The notes under the pieces: generated by a model | Told to the model about the DNA's origin: nothing | Database searches by the model: none | Seen by the model: the letters and a program-made list of their open reading frames with translations, nothing else | Assembly: GCA_963814875.1 (NCBI GenBank) | Contig: CAWFFJ010000017.1 | Span: 1-64,000, forward strand | Reading direction: 5' to 3' | From: CAVSIS01 sp963814875 | Lineage (GTDB): Bacteria; Acidobacteriota; Thermoanaerobaculia; Thermoanaerobaculales; Sulfomarinibacteraceae | Length of the DNA: 64,000 bases | Made by a program: the position numbers and the translations under genes | Shown here: one piece after another, positions 40,116 to 50,863 of the stretch | How the letters are laid out: the number at the start of each line of letters is the position of its first letter | Position numbering within the stretch: the first letter of the stretch is position 1

Positions 40116-41297
40116 ATGCACATCAATGACGTCCTCAAGGTTGCGGTTGAGCGCAAAGCCTCGGATATCCACATCAAGGTCGGTGCACATCCGGTTCTGC
40201 GCATCGACGGCCGGCTGCAGGTGCTCAGCGAGTTCAAGCGACTGATGCAGGAGGACACCATCGCGATGGCGTTCTCCATGATGTCTTCGCGTCAGAAGGA
40301 GCGCTTCAAGCAGCACCTCGAGACCGACATCGCCTACTCGGTGCCGGGCCTCGGACGATTCCGCTGCAACATCTTCCAGCAGCGCGGCTCGGTCGGCCTC
40401 GTGCTGCGCCTGATCCCGGCCCGGATCCTGACCTTCAAGGAGCTGTTGCTGCCTCCGGTGCTGGAGACGATCTGCGCCGAGCAGCGCGGACTGGTCCTGG
40501 TGACCGGCACCACCGGCTCGGGCAAGTCGACCACCCTCGCGGCGATGATCGACTTCATCAACACCCGGCGCATCGAGCACGTGATGACGATCGAGGACCC
40601 GATCGAGTTCCTCCACCGAGACAAGAAGTCGATCATCAACCAGCGCGAGGTGGAGGTCGACACCAAGGGCTTCTCGGCCGCGCTGCGCTCCGCGCTTCGC
40701 CAGGACCCGGACGTGATCCTGGTCGGCGAGATGCGTGACTACGAGACCATCGAGACCGCCCTGCTCGCCGCCGAGACAGGTCACCTCGTGCTCTCGACCC
40801 TGCACACCCTCGATGCCACCGAGAGCGTGAACCGCATCATCTCGGTCTTTCCGCCCCACCAGCAGAAGCAGATCCGCATCCAGCTCGCGGCGGTGCTCAA
40901 GTCGATCATCTCGATGCGCCTGCTGCCACGTGCAGACGGGCTCGGACGCGTGCCCGCGATCGAGGTGCTGATTTCGACGCCCTACATCCGGGACTGCATC
41001 GAGAACAAGGAGAAGACCAAGCTGATCCGCGATGCGATCGCCCAGGGCACCAGCCAGTACGGCATGCAGACCTTCGACCAGTCGCTGTACCTGCTGTACA
41101 AGAACGGGCTCATTACGCTGGACGAGGCGCTGCGCCGGGCCTCGAACCCGGACGAATTCCGGCTCAGGATCCAGGGCATCCAGTCGACCTCCGACATCTC
41201 GCGCGAGGAGATGGAAGGCGTGCTGGACCTCGGTGCCGAGACCGCCCTCGATCCGTTCTCAGAGGAGTCTCCGTTCGAGTTCGGGAAGGCCGACTGA
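40116..41297 (+). CDS. pilT: Type IV pilus retraction ATPase (PilT/PilU family)
   Basis: Hexameric ATPase of 393 residues that powers pilus retraction. The N-terminal PAS-like domain (ASDIHIKVGAHPVLRIDG) is followed by Walker A GTTGSGKST, the Asp box TIEDPIEFLH, Walker B region DPDVILVGEMRD and a His box ETGHLVLSTLHT. The C-terminal YGMQTFDQSLYLLY segment is closer to PilU-like proteins than to PilT with its AIRNLI helix. GGAGGAG precedes the ATG. No other pilus gene is in this window; it is followed by recX. Confidence 0.9.
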   Translation: MHINDVLKVAVERKASDIHIKVGAHPVLRIDGRLQVLSEFKRLMQEDTIAMAFSMMSSRQKERFKQHLETDIAYSVPGLGRFRCNIFQQRGSVGLVLRLIPARILTFKELLLPPVLETICAEQRGLVLVTGTTGSGKSTTLAAMIDFINTRRIEHVMTIEDPIEFLHRDKKSIINQREVEVDTKGFSAALRSALRQDPDVILVGEMRDYETIETALLAAETGHLVLSTLHTLDATESVNRIISVFPPHQQKQIRIQLAAVLKSIISMRLLPRADGLGRVPAIEVLISTPYIRDCIENKEKTKLIRDAIAQGTSQYGMQTFDQSLYLLYKNGLITLDEALRRASNPDEFRLRIQGIQSTSDISREEMEGVLDLGAETALDPFSEESPFEFGKAD

Positions 41298-41323
41298 TCG
41301 CGATTCACGGAGTGAATCGCGAT
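41297..41323. promoter_or_regulatory. Perfect hairpin from the pilT stop to the recX start
   Basis: ATCGCGATTCAC-GGA-GTGAATCGCGAT has 12-bp arms. The first base is the last base of the pilT stop codon, and the last two bases are the A and T of the recX ATG. The structure would hide the recX start and lies where a ribosome binding site should be, so it may couple or limit translation. Confidence 0.55.
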
Positions 41324-41790
41324 GGGCGACCGGGCACTTCACATCGCCCTGAAGCTTCTGGGGCGCCGGGACCACTTCCGCGAGGAGCTGCGCCGGAAAC
41401 TGCTCGACAAGGAGCACGACTCGGTCGAGGTCGAGGCGGCGCTCGAGTGGTGTGACGCGCGCGGCTACCTCGACGACGAGCGGCTCGCCCGTCGCTTCGC
41501 CGCGCGCCGCGCCGAGGACCGTGGCTGGGGACCGCGCCGGATCGTCTTCGAGCTCGAGCGGCGGGGGGTGGACCGCAGGCTGGCCGAGAGCGCTGTGCGC
41601 GTCGCCGTCGAGCCTGACCGGGCGCTGACCGTCGCCCTGCGACGGGCCGAGGTCCGTGCGCCGGCGGGGTGGTGGCGGCTTCCCGCGCGCCGAGCGCGGA
41701 TGGTAAGCTCCCTGCTCGCCCGCGGCTTCGACGCCTCCGACGCGATCCGCGCGGTCGGCGAGCTCGCCCGGGCCAGGGAGAACGAGCACG

Positions 41791-44448
<2,658 letters not shown>

Positions 44449-44454
44449 GGCCCA

Positions 44455-44540
44455 GGACGCGAGACGCGAGAAGTAAGACGTAAGACGTAAGACGCGAGAG
44501 GTAAGACGCAAGACGTAGGGGCGGAGCTTGCCTCCGCCCG
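44455..44540. repeat. AGACGCN/AAGACGT array and half composite repeat
   Basis: Starts a few bases past the alaS stop and runs to 44515, then a single left-half hairpin GGGCGGAG-CTTGC-CTCCGCCC (44515-44540). Confidence 0.8.
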
Positions 44541-44661
44541 TGATACGAGCCGAGTGTCACGAAGCAAGTGGGGACACCGAGCGCCGTTCCCTCGGCCAGG
44601 CAGCGGTCGCCGGGAAGGGTGGCGTTCGGGTTCGGGGTTGACAGGAACGGAGGTGAGAGCC

Positions 44662-44901
44662 GTGACGCCCGAACCGAACATCGCCGACCGTACCCCGAAG
44701 GTCCTCGACGTGGAGCCCGGAACGTACTGGTGGTGCGCCTGCGGCCGCTCTGCGAACCAACCGTACTGCGACGGCTCGCACCGTGGGACCGGGTTCACAC
44801 CGGTCAAGGTCGAGCTCACCGAGGCCGGCCGCAAGGCCTTCTGCATGTGCAAGCACACCGGCGGGCAGCCGTTCTGCGACGGGAGCCACGCGAAGCTGTG
44901 A
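44662..44901 (+). CDS. Dual CDGSH iron-sulfur domain protein
   Basis: A 79-residue protein with two CDGSH-type [2Fe-2S] motifs: CACGRSANQPYCDGSH and CMCKHTGGQPFCDGSH, each with three Cys and one His ligands. Such small proteins act in redox or iron-sulfur handling. GTG 44662 is chosen because GGAGG lies 9 bp upstream; GTG 44653 is possible. It converges with the cytochrome gene; the reconstructed cytochrome end is only 6 bp away. Confidence 0.88.
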   Translation: MTPEPNIADRTPKVLDVEPGTYWWCACGRSANQPYCDGSHRGTGFTPVKVELTEAGRKAFCMCKHTGGQPFCDGSHAKL

Positions 44902-46273
44902 CCCGCGTCAGCCCGCCGCCTTCACCTCGAAGCGCGTCACATGCTCGGCCATCTTCTCCGGGGCCCATTCCTGGCGTCGGGACGCCGAGGTACTCCCCGA
45001 CCGAGGACACCAGTCGTGAGTACCAGACGGTCGCCGTGACCGTCACCTCGCCGGGAGAGACGCCGGCCGGGAGCTTCCAAGTGAAAGTCTCGTTGCGAGC
45101 CTTGAGCGGCGCGAGCCGGTAGTCGGGGCCGAAGCCTGCCGTGTACCACTGGGCGACCGTCATGCGTCCCTGCGGATCGAGGTAGGGCAGCCGGAAGATA
45201 CGGTCCCCGGCAGGCACCTCGCCGTCGCGGGCGAGGCCCGGGAAGCCCTCGATCTTCTTGATCTCGCCGATCACGAAGTAGGCGCGCGCTGCCGGATCGG
45301 CGATGGTCATCGACTCGCCCTCGAAGCCCTTGGCGTCGACGGGCAGGTGGTAGCTGCGGCCGGCCGCGTCGACCGCCTCGACGTGCAGCCACACCACGCG
45401 CTCCTCGGCCGAGCCGGACGGGATCATGTGGCCCGCCTTGGCGTTGACGGTGGTGGCCGTGAGGGTGACGGTGTCGCCGGCCTTCGCCTCGAGCAGCGAG
45501 GGGTGGATCCTGACCTCGACCGCGCCGTGGAGCTTGCCGGGGTCGTGGGCACCGTGGAACAGGTGCTGGCGCACATCGGGATGCTCCTGACCACCCGCGT
45601 CGGGGGCGCTGTTGCCCGCAGCGGGCGGCATGTGGCAGTCCTGGCACACGATCCCGCCTCGCGCCCACGGGCTCTCCTTCCACTCGAGGTGGGTTGCTTT
45701 GACCCATTGCCCGAAGGGGTCCTTCTCGTTGTGGCAGGTGCCGCACAGCTCCGCGGTCTTGAGGAAGGGATTGGCGGCGATCTCGTGGGCGGGGCTCTCG
45801 GTGCCCGTGCGCACGCCCTGCTTAGGCCCCCCCGGAGCGATCACCCAGTTGAAGTTGAACGGGACCTCGCCCTCAAAGCCGGTGATCGAGTGGCACACGT
45901 CGCAGGCGACGCTCTCGTTGGCCCGGGTCCCGGCGGCGGGACGCTTGGGCGGGATGTCGCCGGCGAGGAAGGCGAGCGGTGCGTGGCAGCCGTTGCAGCC
46001 GGCCTTGACGCCCGCGACCTTCTCGACCTGCTGTGAGTGTGGCAGGGCGAGTTCGAAGTACTCAATCTCGTCCCAGGAGTGCGGGAAGCACTGGGACATC
46101 ATCGCCTGGTGGTGCTGGCGCGTGATGTCGACGTGGCACTCGACGCACACCGTATCGGATTCGAATCGGTCGTAGGGTTGCGTGCCCAGTGCGTCGTCGC
46201 CGACCTTCACGGCGGCGGCGCCAACGGCGAGCGCGGCGGCGATAACGACGAGAATGGCTGTCCTGGTGCGCAT
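44816..46273 (-). CDS. Pentahaem cytochrome c family protein, frameshifted at the C-terminus
   Basis: Exported multihaem cytochrome. A signal peptide (ILVVIAAALAVGAAAVKVG) is followed by five CxxCH motifs (CVECH, CNGCH, CDVCH, CGTCH, CQDCH), with GHMIPSGSAEERVVW further on, resembling the cytochrome c554/multihaem family. The C-terminal half is a beta-rich domain. As written, the frame runs to 44816 with an Arg/Cys-rich tail overlapping the CDGSH gene. If the reading shifts at about 44975, it ends QEWAPEKMAEHVTRFEVKAAG with a stop at 44908, just clear of that gene, so I infer a frameshift. ATG 46273 is chosen with GAGGAGG 5 bp upstream. Likely a periplasmic electron carrier. Confidence 0.85.
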   Translation of the reverse strand: MRTRTAILVVIAAALAVGAAAVKVGDDALGTQPYDRFESDTVCVECHVDITRQHHQAMMSQCFPHSWDEIEYFELALPHSQQVEKVAGVKAGCNGCHAPLAFLAGDIPPKRPAAGTRANESVACDVCHSITGFEGEVPFNFNWVIAPGGPKQGVRTGTESPAHEIAANPFLKTAELCGTCHNEKDPFGQWVKATHLEWKESPWARGGIVCQDCHMPPAAGNSAPDAGGQEHPDVRQHLFHGAHDPGKLHGAVEVRIHPSLLEAKAGDTVTLTATTVNAKAGHMIPSGSAEERVVWLHVEAVDAAGRSYHLPVDAKGFEGESMTIADPAARAYFVIGEIKKIEGFPGLARDGEVPAGDRIFRLPYLDPQGRMTVAQWYTAGFGPDYRLAPLKARNETFTWKLPAGVSPGEVTVTATVWYSRLVSSVGEYLGVPTPGMGPGEDGRACDALRGEGGGLTRVTASRGSRRRTAARRCACTCRRPCGRPR

Positions 46274-46306
46274 CATGACCTCCTCGCGGGGGTTGTAATG
46301 CACTCC

Positions 46307-46347
46307 ACGTTAGGTTGGACTCCATGCGACTGTCAATTGGTGACAGT
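46307..46347 (-). promoter_or_regulatory. Cytochrome gene promoter with palindromic operator
   Basis: On the minus strand TTGACA (46331-46336), an 18-bp spacer and TAACGT (46307-46312) lie 31 bp before the ATG. A perfect 19-bp interrupted palindrome ACTGTCA-N5-TGACAGT (46329-46347) overlaps the -35, as a repressor or activator site would. A second stem ACACCAT-N6-ATGGTGT sits at 46361-46380. Confidence 0.55.
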
Positions 46348-46497
46348 AATCAATACCGCGACACCATTTCAGGATGGTGTGCTTCGCCAGCGACCATCAG
46401 CTTGGGCCCGGCGACCGTCGTTCGGGGCAGATGACCGGCTGTCGGGTCCGCTACGGGTCCGCCTGCCGACTGCCGGCGACGGCTCGGCCGTGAGGGC

Positions 46498-48441
46498 TCA
46501 CAGGCCGAGCTGACGCCGAGTGAGCGCCTCGAGCCCTCCGGCAAGGATGAGCTCCTGCGCGGCCGGGCCGAGCGGCGTCATCGGGTACTCGCGCCCACGC
46601 CAGAGTGCCACCGAGCGCGCAACGTCCACGACCAGCTCGTCGGCGGCGATGGTCCGCTCACCGGCGACGGCGTGCTCGCTGAGCCCACCGCGCACAGCCT
46701 CGACCAGGGCCGGCGACTCGAGACAGATGAAGGCGTTGTTGAAGGCGTTGCGCAGGTAGGTCTGGGAGAAGCTCGCCGCGATCACCATGGCGACGCCGCG
46801 GTGCTTGAGCGCCGTCGCCGCCTGCTCGCGGGAGGAGCCGGTACCGAAGTTCCGTCCGGCGACGATGAGGTCGCCGTCGCGGGCGATCTCCTGGAAGCGA
46901 GGGTCGTAGTTGGCCATGGCGTAGCCGGCCATCTGCTCCGGCGTGAGGTCGTCCCGGTAGGTGACGTCCTTGCCGTAGATCCCGTCGGTGTTGAGGTTGT
47001 CGACCGGAAGCCAGAGCAGGCGGCCGGCGATCCGGTCCGGGAACCCCTCGAGCACCCGCACCGAGCGGGCGGCAGCCGCCGAGGGCTGCTCGTGGAAGGC
47101 GTATGCCGGCGCTCCCTCGAGCATCTCCCCGGTGCCGGTAATGAAGCCCGCGGCCGCCGAGGCCGCGACCACGGACGGGCTGGCGAGGTAGGCCTGGGCG
47201 TCGCGCGAGCCCATACGGCCCTTGAAGTTGCGGTTGGTGGCGGAGATGCCGACCTCGCCGGGCTCGAGCAGCCCGACCCCGAGCCCGATGCAGGCACCGC
47301 ATCCCGGCGGCAGCGGACGGGCGCCGGCGGCGACCAGGTCCTGCCAGATCCCGCGCGCCTCGGCCTCGGCCTGGACCTCGGCGGAGGCCGCGGCCATCCA
47401 CAGCTCGACGCCGTCGGCGACCCTGCGGCCGCGCAGGACATCGGCGGCTTGGGCGAGGTCGTCGAGCCGTGAGTTCACGCACGACAGCAGGTAGGCCTTC
47501 TGGATCGGGATCCGTTCGCGGGCGATCTCGGCGACTGAGCGCATCTTCGTGACCGTGTCGGGGCCCGAGACGTGGGGGGTGACCGCGCCCAGGTCGAGCT
47601 CGATGTCCGCGGCGTAGTGAGCGTCCGGATCCGGCGCCGGGGGGTCGGCCTCCCAGGCGGCGATCTTCGCCTCGGACAGGCGGCCGGTGATGCCGCGCTC
47701 GGCGAGAGCGGTCAGGCGCCCGCGCAGGTAGGCTGCGGTGACCGCGTCGAAGGGGAACCAGCCGACCAGCGCGCCCCACTCGGTGGTCATGTTGGCGATC
47801 GTCATCCGCTCCGACATCGAGAGCGTTGCGACGCCCTCGCCGTCAAACTCCACCGCGGCGTTGAGCACCTCGCCGCGGTTGTAGAGGCCGCACAGTGTGA
47901 CGATGACGTCCTTGCCGGTGACGCCCGGTCTGAGCCGGCCATTCAGGGTCACCCGGACGGACCGTGGGACCTGCCACCAGGTGGAGCCGGTCGCCCAGAT
48001 CGCGGCGGCGTCGGTGCGCACCACCGGCGTTCCGACCGCTGCGAGGGCGCCGTACATGTTGGAGTGGGAGTCCGAGGCGACCACCAGGGCGCCGGGGTGG
48101 ACGAAGCCGCCCTCGCACATGAGCTGGTGGCCGATGCCCGCGCCGGCGGGGTGGAAGACGATCCCCTGCTCGCGGGCGAAGGCCTCTATCTTCGAGTACT
48201 TGGCGAGGTTCTCCGGGGAGGCGTCCTGGACGTTGTGGTCGAGGGTGAAGACCGGCTGCGCGGGATCCGCGACCCGGCTCGCGCCGATGGCGCGGAACTT
48301 GGGCAGCACCGCGCCGGTGTTGTCGTGGGTCATCACGTGCCGCGGCCGCACGGTGACCAGGTCGCCAGCCTGCACCTGGTCGCCGGGCGAGAGCCCGGTT
48401 GCGTGCTGCTGAACGACCTTCTCTGTGACTGTCTGGCCCAT
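46498..48441 (-). CDS. Aconitase/homoaconitase family hydratase, large and small domains fused
   Basis: A 647-residue dehydratase of the aconitase superfamily. The 4Fe-4S cluster Cys are in LLSCVNSR and PPGCGACIGLG. The swivel domain has GRNFGTGSSREQAA with the catalytic Ser, and THDNTGAVLPKF lies at the start. Fusion and length are like homoaconitase or 2,3-dimethylmalate-type enzymes rather than AcnA (about 900) or AcnB. AGAGGTGA precedes the ATG. It starts 41 bp after the end of an MmgE/PrpD gene, suggesting one small operon for a methylcitrate-like or branched dicarboxylate route; the substrate is not certain. Confidence 0.85.
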   Translation of the reverse strand: MGQTVTEKVVQQHATGLSPGDQVQAGDLVTVRPRHVMTHDNTGAVLPKFRAIGASRVADPAQPVFTLDHNVQDASPENLAKYSKIEAFAREQGIVFHPAGAGIGHQLMCEGGFVHPGALVVASDSHSNMYGALAAVGTPVVRTDAAAIWATGSTWWQVPRSVRVTLNGRLRPGVTGKDVIVTLCGLYNRGEVLNAAVEFDGEGVATLSMSERMTIANMTTEWGALVGWFPFDAVTAAYLRGRLTALAERGITGRLSEAKIAAWEADPPAPDPDAHYAADIELDLGAVTPHVSGPDTVTKMRSVAEIARERIPIQKAYLLSCVNSRLDDLAQAADVLRGRRVADGVELWMAAASAEVQAEAEARGIWQDLVAAGARPLPPGCGACIGLGVGLLEPGEVGISATNRNFKGRMGSRDAQAYLASPSVVAASAAAGFITGTGEMLEGAPAYAFHEQPSAAAARSVRVLEGFPDRIAGRLLWLPVDNLNTDGIYGKDVTYRDDLTPEQMAGYAMANYDPRFQEIARDGDLIVAGRNFGTGSSREQAATALKHRGVAMVIAASFSQTYLRNAFNNAFICLESPALVEAVRGGLSEHAVAGERTIAADELVVDVARSVALWRGREYPMTPLGPAAQELILAGGLEALTRRQLGL

Positions 48442-48482
48442 GGTTCACCTCTGCGGCTCGTGCACTGAGCCGCCCGCGCGGG

Positions 48483-49857
48483 TCACGCGCCTGTCACCAC
48501 CAGCTCGGAGGCGAGCGCCCTGACGTCGTCAAAGGACTCAGCGCCGTGGACCGCCCGCTCCATCCGCTCGACGTCCGCCGGGGTCGCGACGCCCTCGGCG
48601 AGCGCCCGCATCTTGCCCGCGATCTCTTTGTCGGTGAGCGGGTTGCGCGGGTCCCCCTTGGGGTAGTCGAGGGCCCGGGTGAGGCGCCGGCCGTCGCTGG
48701 TGTCGATCTCGACCCGGACCTTCTGCAGCGCGGGGAACGCGGCCTCGATCTCGGGGTCGGCGAGCACCGTGACCTTAGGCAGCTGGGCGCGGATCCGCGG
48801 GTCCATGATTTTGGCGTCGGTGAACTGCAGCGGTGTGACCTGGCGGTCGGCGATCGCCGCCGCGATCACGTAGGGCAGCGAGTGGTCGGCCGTCTCCTTG
48901 CTGCGCGGATCGTACTTCGACGGGTCGGCGAGGATGTCCGCCGCCCGCGCCAGCGAGTGGATAGTGACGGCGGCGACCTGCTCGGGGGCGAGGTCGTGCT
49001 CGATCACCAGGTCGAGCACCGCCGAGATCGGGGCGTGGGTGAGCGCCTCGGTGGGGAAGAACTTCATGCCGCAATCCAGGATGCGCCAGCTCTTCCCAAG
49101 CTCCTCGGTGAGGATGTCCCAGCGCCACTCGGAGGCAGAGCACGTGGCTGAAGCCCTCCTTGCCGTCGAGGACGTGCTCCGGGCCGGTGTAGCCGCGCTC
49201 GGCGAGCAGGGCGGCGAGCACCCCCGACTGGGTCGCGAGCGGGTCGACGGTGTTCTTCATCATGGTCAGCTTGCCCGCGGTGACCGAGCCGGGGGTGCAG
49301 TGGCGCGAGGCCGAGATGCCGATCGCGTGCTGGATCTGTTCGGCGTCGAGGCCGAGCATGCGGCCGGCCGCGACCGGCGCCGCGGCGGCGGTGAGGGTGG
49401 CGTGGTGCCAGCCGAGCTCGCGGATGCCGGGAAACGACACCTCGCACAGGCGCTGCTCGACCTCGTAGGCGAGGGCGATCCCGAGCAGCAGGTCGCGCCC
49501 CGAGCCGCCCGCGCGCTCGGCGCACGCCAGCGCCGCGGGGATCAGGTCCGACGGGTGTGAGGGATCCTGCTTCCAGTAGATGTCGTTGTAGTCCATCACC
49601 CGGATCATCAGCGCATTGGCGAGCGACGCCGAGATCGGGTCCCAGAGCTCTCCGGTGACCAGCACCCGGCACGGTCCCGCACCGGCGGTTTCGGACAGCA
49701 CCGCCCGTGCGATGTGCACGTCGTGCTGCTGGGCGCCGCCGAGGGCGCAGCCGACCGAGTCCATCAGGAAGCGCTTGGCGGCCGTGACGACCTCGGGCGG
49801 GAGGTCCTCGTAGCGGGTGCTGGCGGCCCACTCGGCGAGGGTGCGGGTGACGGTCAT
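48483..49857 (-). CDS. MmgE/PrpD family protein, frameshifted
   Basis: Member of the family that includes 2-methylcitrate dehydratase, cis-aconitate decarboxylase and iminodisuccinate epimerase. The N-terminal half (from ATG 49857, GGAGGAG upstream) shows DSVGCALGGAQQHD, VMDYNDIYWKQDPSHPSD, GISASRHCTPGSVTAGK and KNTVDPLATQSGV. The reading shifts at about 49138; in the next frame it continues EWRWDILTEELGKSWRI, then MKFFPTEALTHAPI, and ends at 48483. As one gene it has about 458 residues, the normal size. It is probably co-transcribed with the aconitase downstream. Confidence 0.85.
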
Positions 49858-50002
49858 GGGCTCCTCCGAGCTGGCGGTCATTCTAACCGCTCCGGTTGGA
49901 GGTGGCCCCTCCTCGTGCTCTCTTCGGGCTCTTGCCGTCTTCGCGGTTCAAGAGGAGACCGCAGCCTCCAAACGCCGATGGGGAGCGACGCGAACTGATC
50001 CG

Positions 50003-50851
50003 TCAGCGGCGACGTTTCAGCCGCTCGAGCCAGCCCACGGCGCCGGAGGTCGAACCGTACTCGGGCTCGCGGCGCTCGAGGGTCGGGCGGAAGTCAGGCG
50101 TCGCCAGCTCGGGCGTGGCGAACCCACGCTCGACCAGCAGGGCGCGGAACCAGGGTGGGAGCGGATCGACGCCGAGCCCGTTGCGCGCTTCGACGAAGAC
50201 TCGGCGGTGACTCGGGCGGTCAGGGTGGAAATGAGCCACCTTGATCGGCGGCTCGGCGAGTTGGTAGCGCAGCTCGAAGTCGGTGGTGCCGAGGTTGTAG
50301 GAGTAGTCCATCAGCGCGAACAGCCCCGCATGCTCCGGCCACGCCATGGCGTCGGTGAGGGCGAACTCGTCCTTGCGGCACCCGTGCCGGGTCAGCGCGT
50401 CCCAAACCCAGTCGAACACCGGCCGTGAGCCGGCGGTGAGAAACAGCGACCCGCCCTGCACCAGCAACCGCTCGCGGGTCGAGTACAGGCAGGCCGAGAG
50501 GGCGCGGTCGGTGGGCGGCTCGGAGAAGCGGGCGAGCGGGTAGGCGTCGGCGTCGTGGTACCAGAGCGTGTCGCCCGGTCCGAGGCGGTCGAGGGCGCGG
50601 CGGATGCACCAGGTCTTGTAGAAGGAGGTCGCGCGCGCGGTGCGCGGCCGCTCCGGCGGCTCGATGACCTCGCTCGAGACGCCGCGCCATGTGAACGGGA
50701 AGTCGGTCAGGAACAGCAGACGGTCCGGCTCCCACCGGAGGTGCAGCGCGGCGTCGACCTGGAGGCACAGCAGTCTCTGCGCCTCGTCCAGTCCTTCGCC
50801 GTCACGGTCGAGGACGTACACCACCAGGCTTGTGAGACCGCCGTCAGGCAC
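50003..50851 (-). CDS. Glycosyltransferase-like protein of unknown function
   Basis: A 282-residue protein with a GT-A-like sequence: a beta-strand start (SLVVYVLDRDGEGL), YKTWCIRRALDRLGPGDTLWYHDADAYPL with a DxD-type DAD motif, then QGGSLFLTAGSR and DEFALTDAMAWPEH, typical of nucleotide-sugar transferases that act on sugars or oligosaccharides. No membrane segments. It begins 12 bp after the asnB stop, on the same strand. I can assign only the fold, not the substrate. Confidence 0.6.
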   Translation of the reverse strand: MPDGGLTSLVVYVLDRDGEGLDEAQRLLCLQVDAALHLRWEPDRLLFLTDFPFTWRGVSSEVIEPPERPRTARATSFYKTWCIRRALDRLGPGDTLWYHDADAYPLARFSEPPTDRALSACLYSTRERLLVQGGSLFLTAGSRPVFDWVWDALTRHGCRKDEFALTDAMAWPEHAGLFALMDYSYNLGTTDFELRYQLAEPPIKVAHFHPDRPSHRRVFVEARNGLGVDPLPPWFRALLVERGFATPELATPDFRPTLERREPEYGSTSGAVGWLERLKRRR

Positions 50852-50863
50852 CGCCGACCTCCG

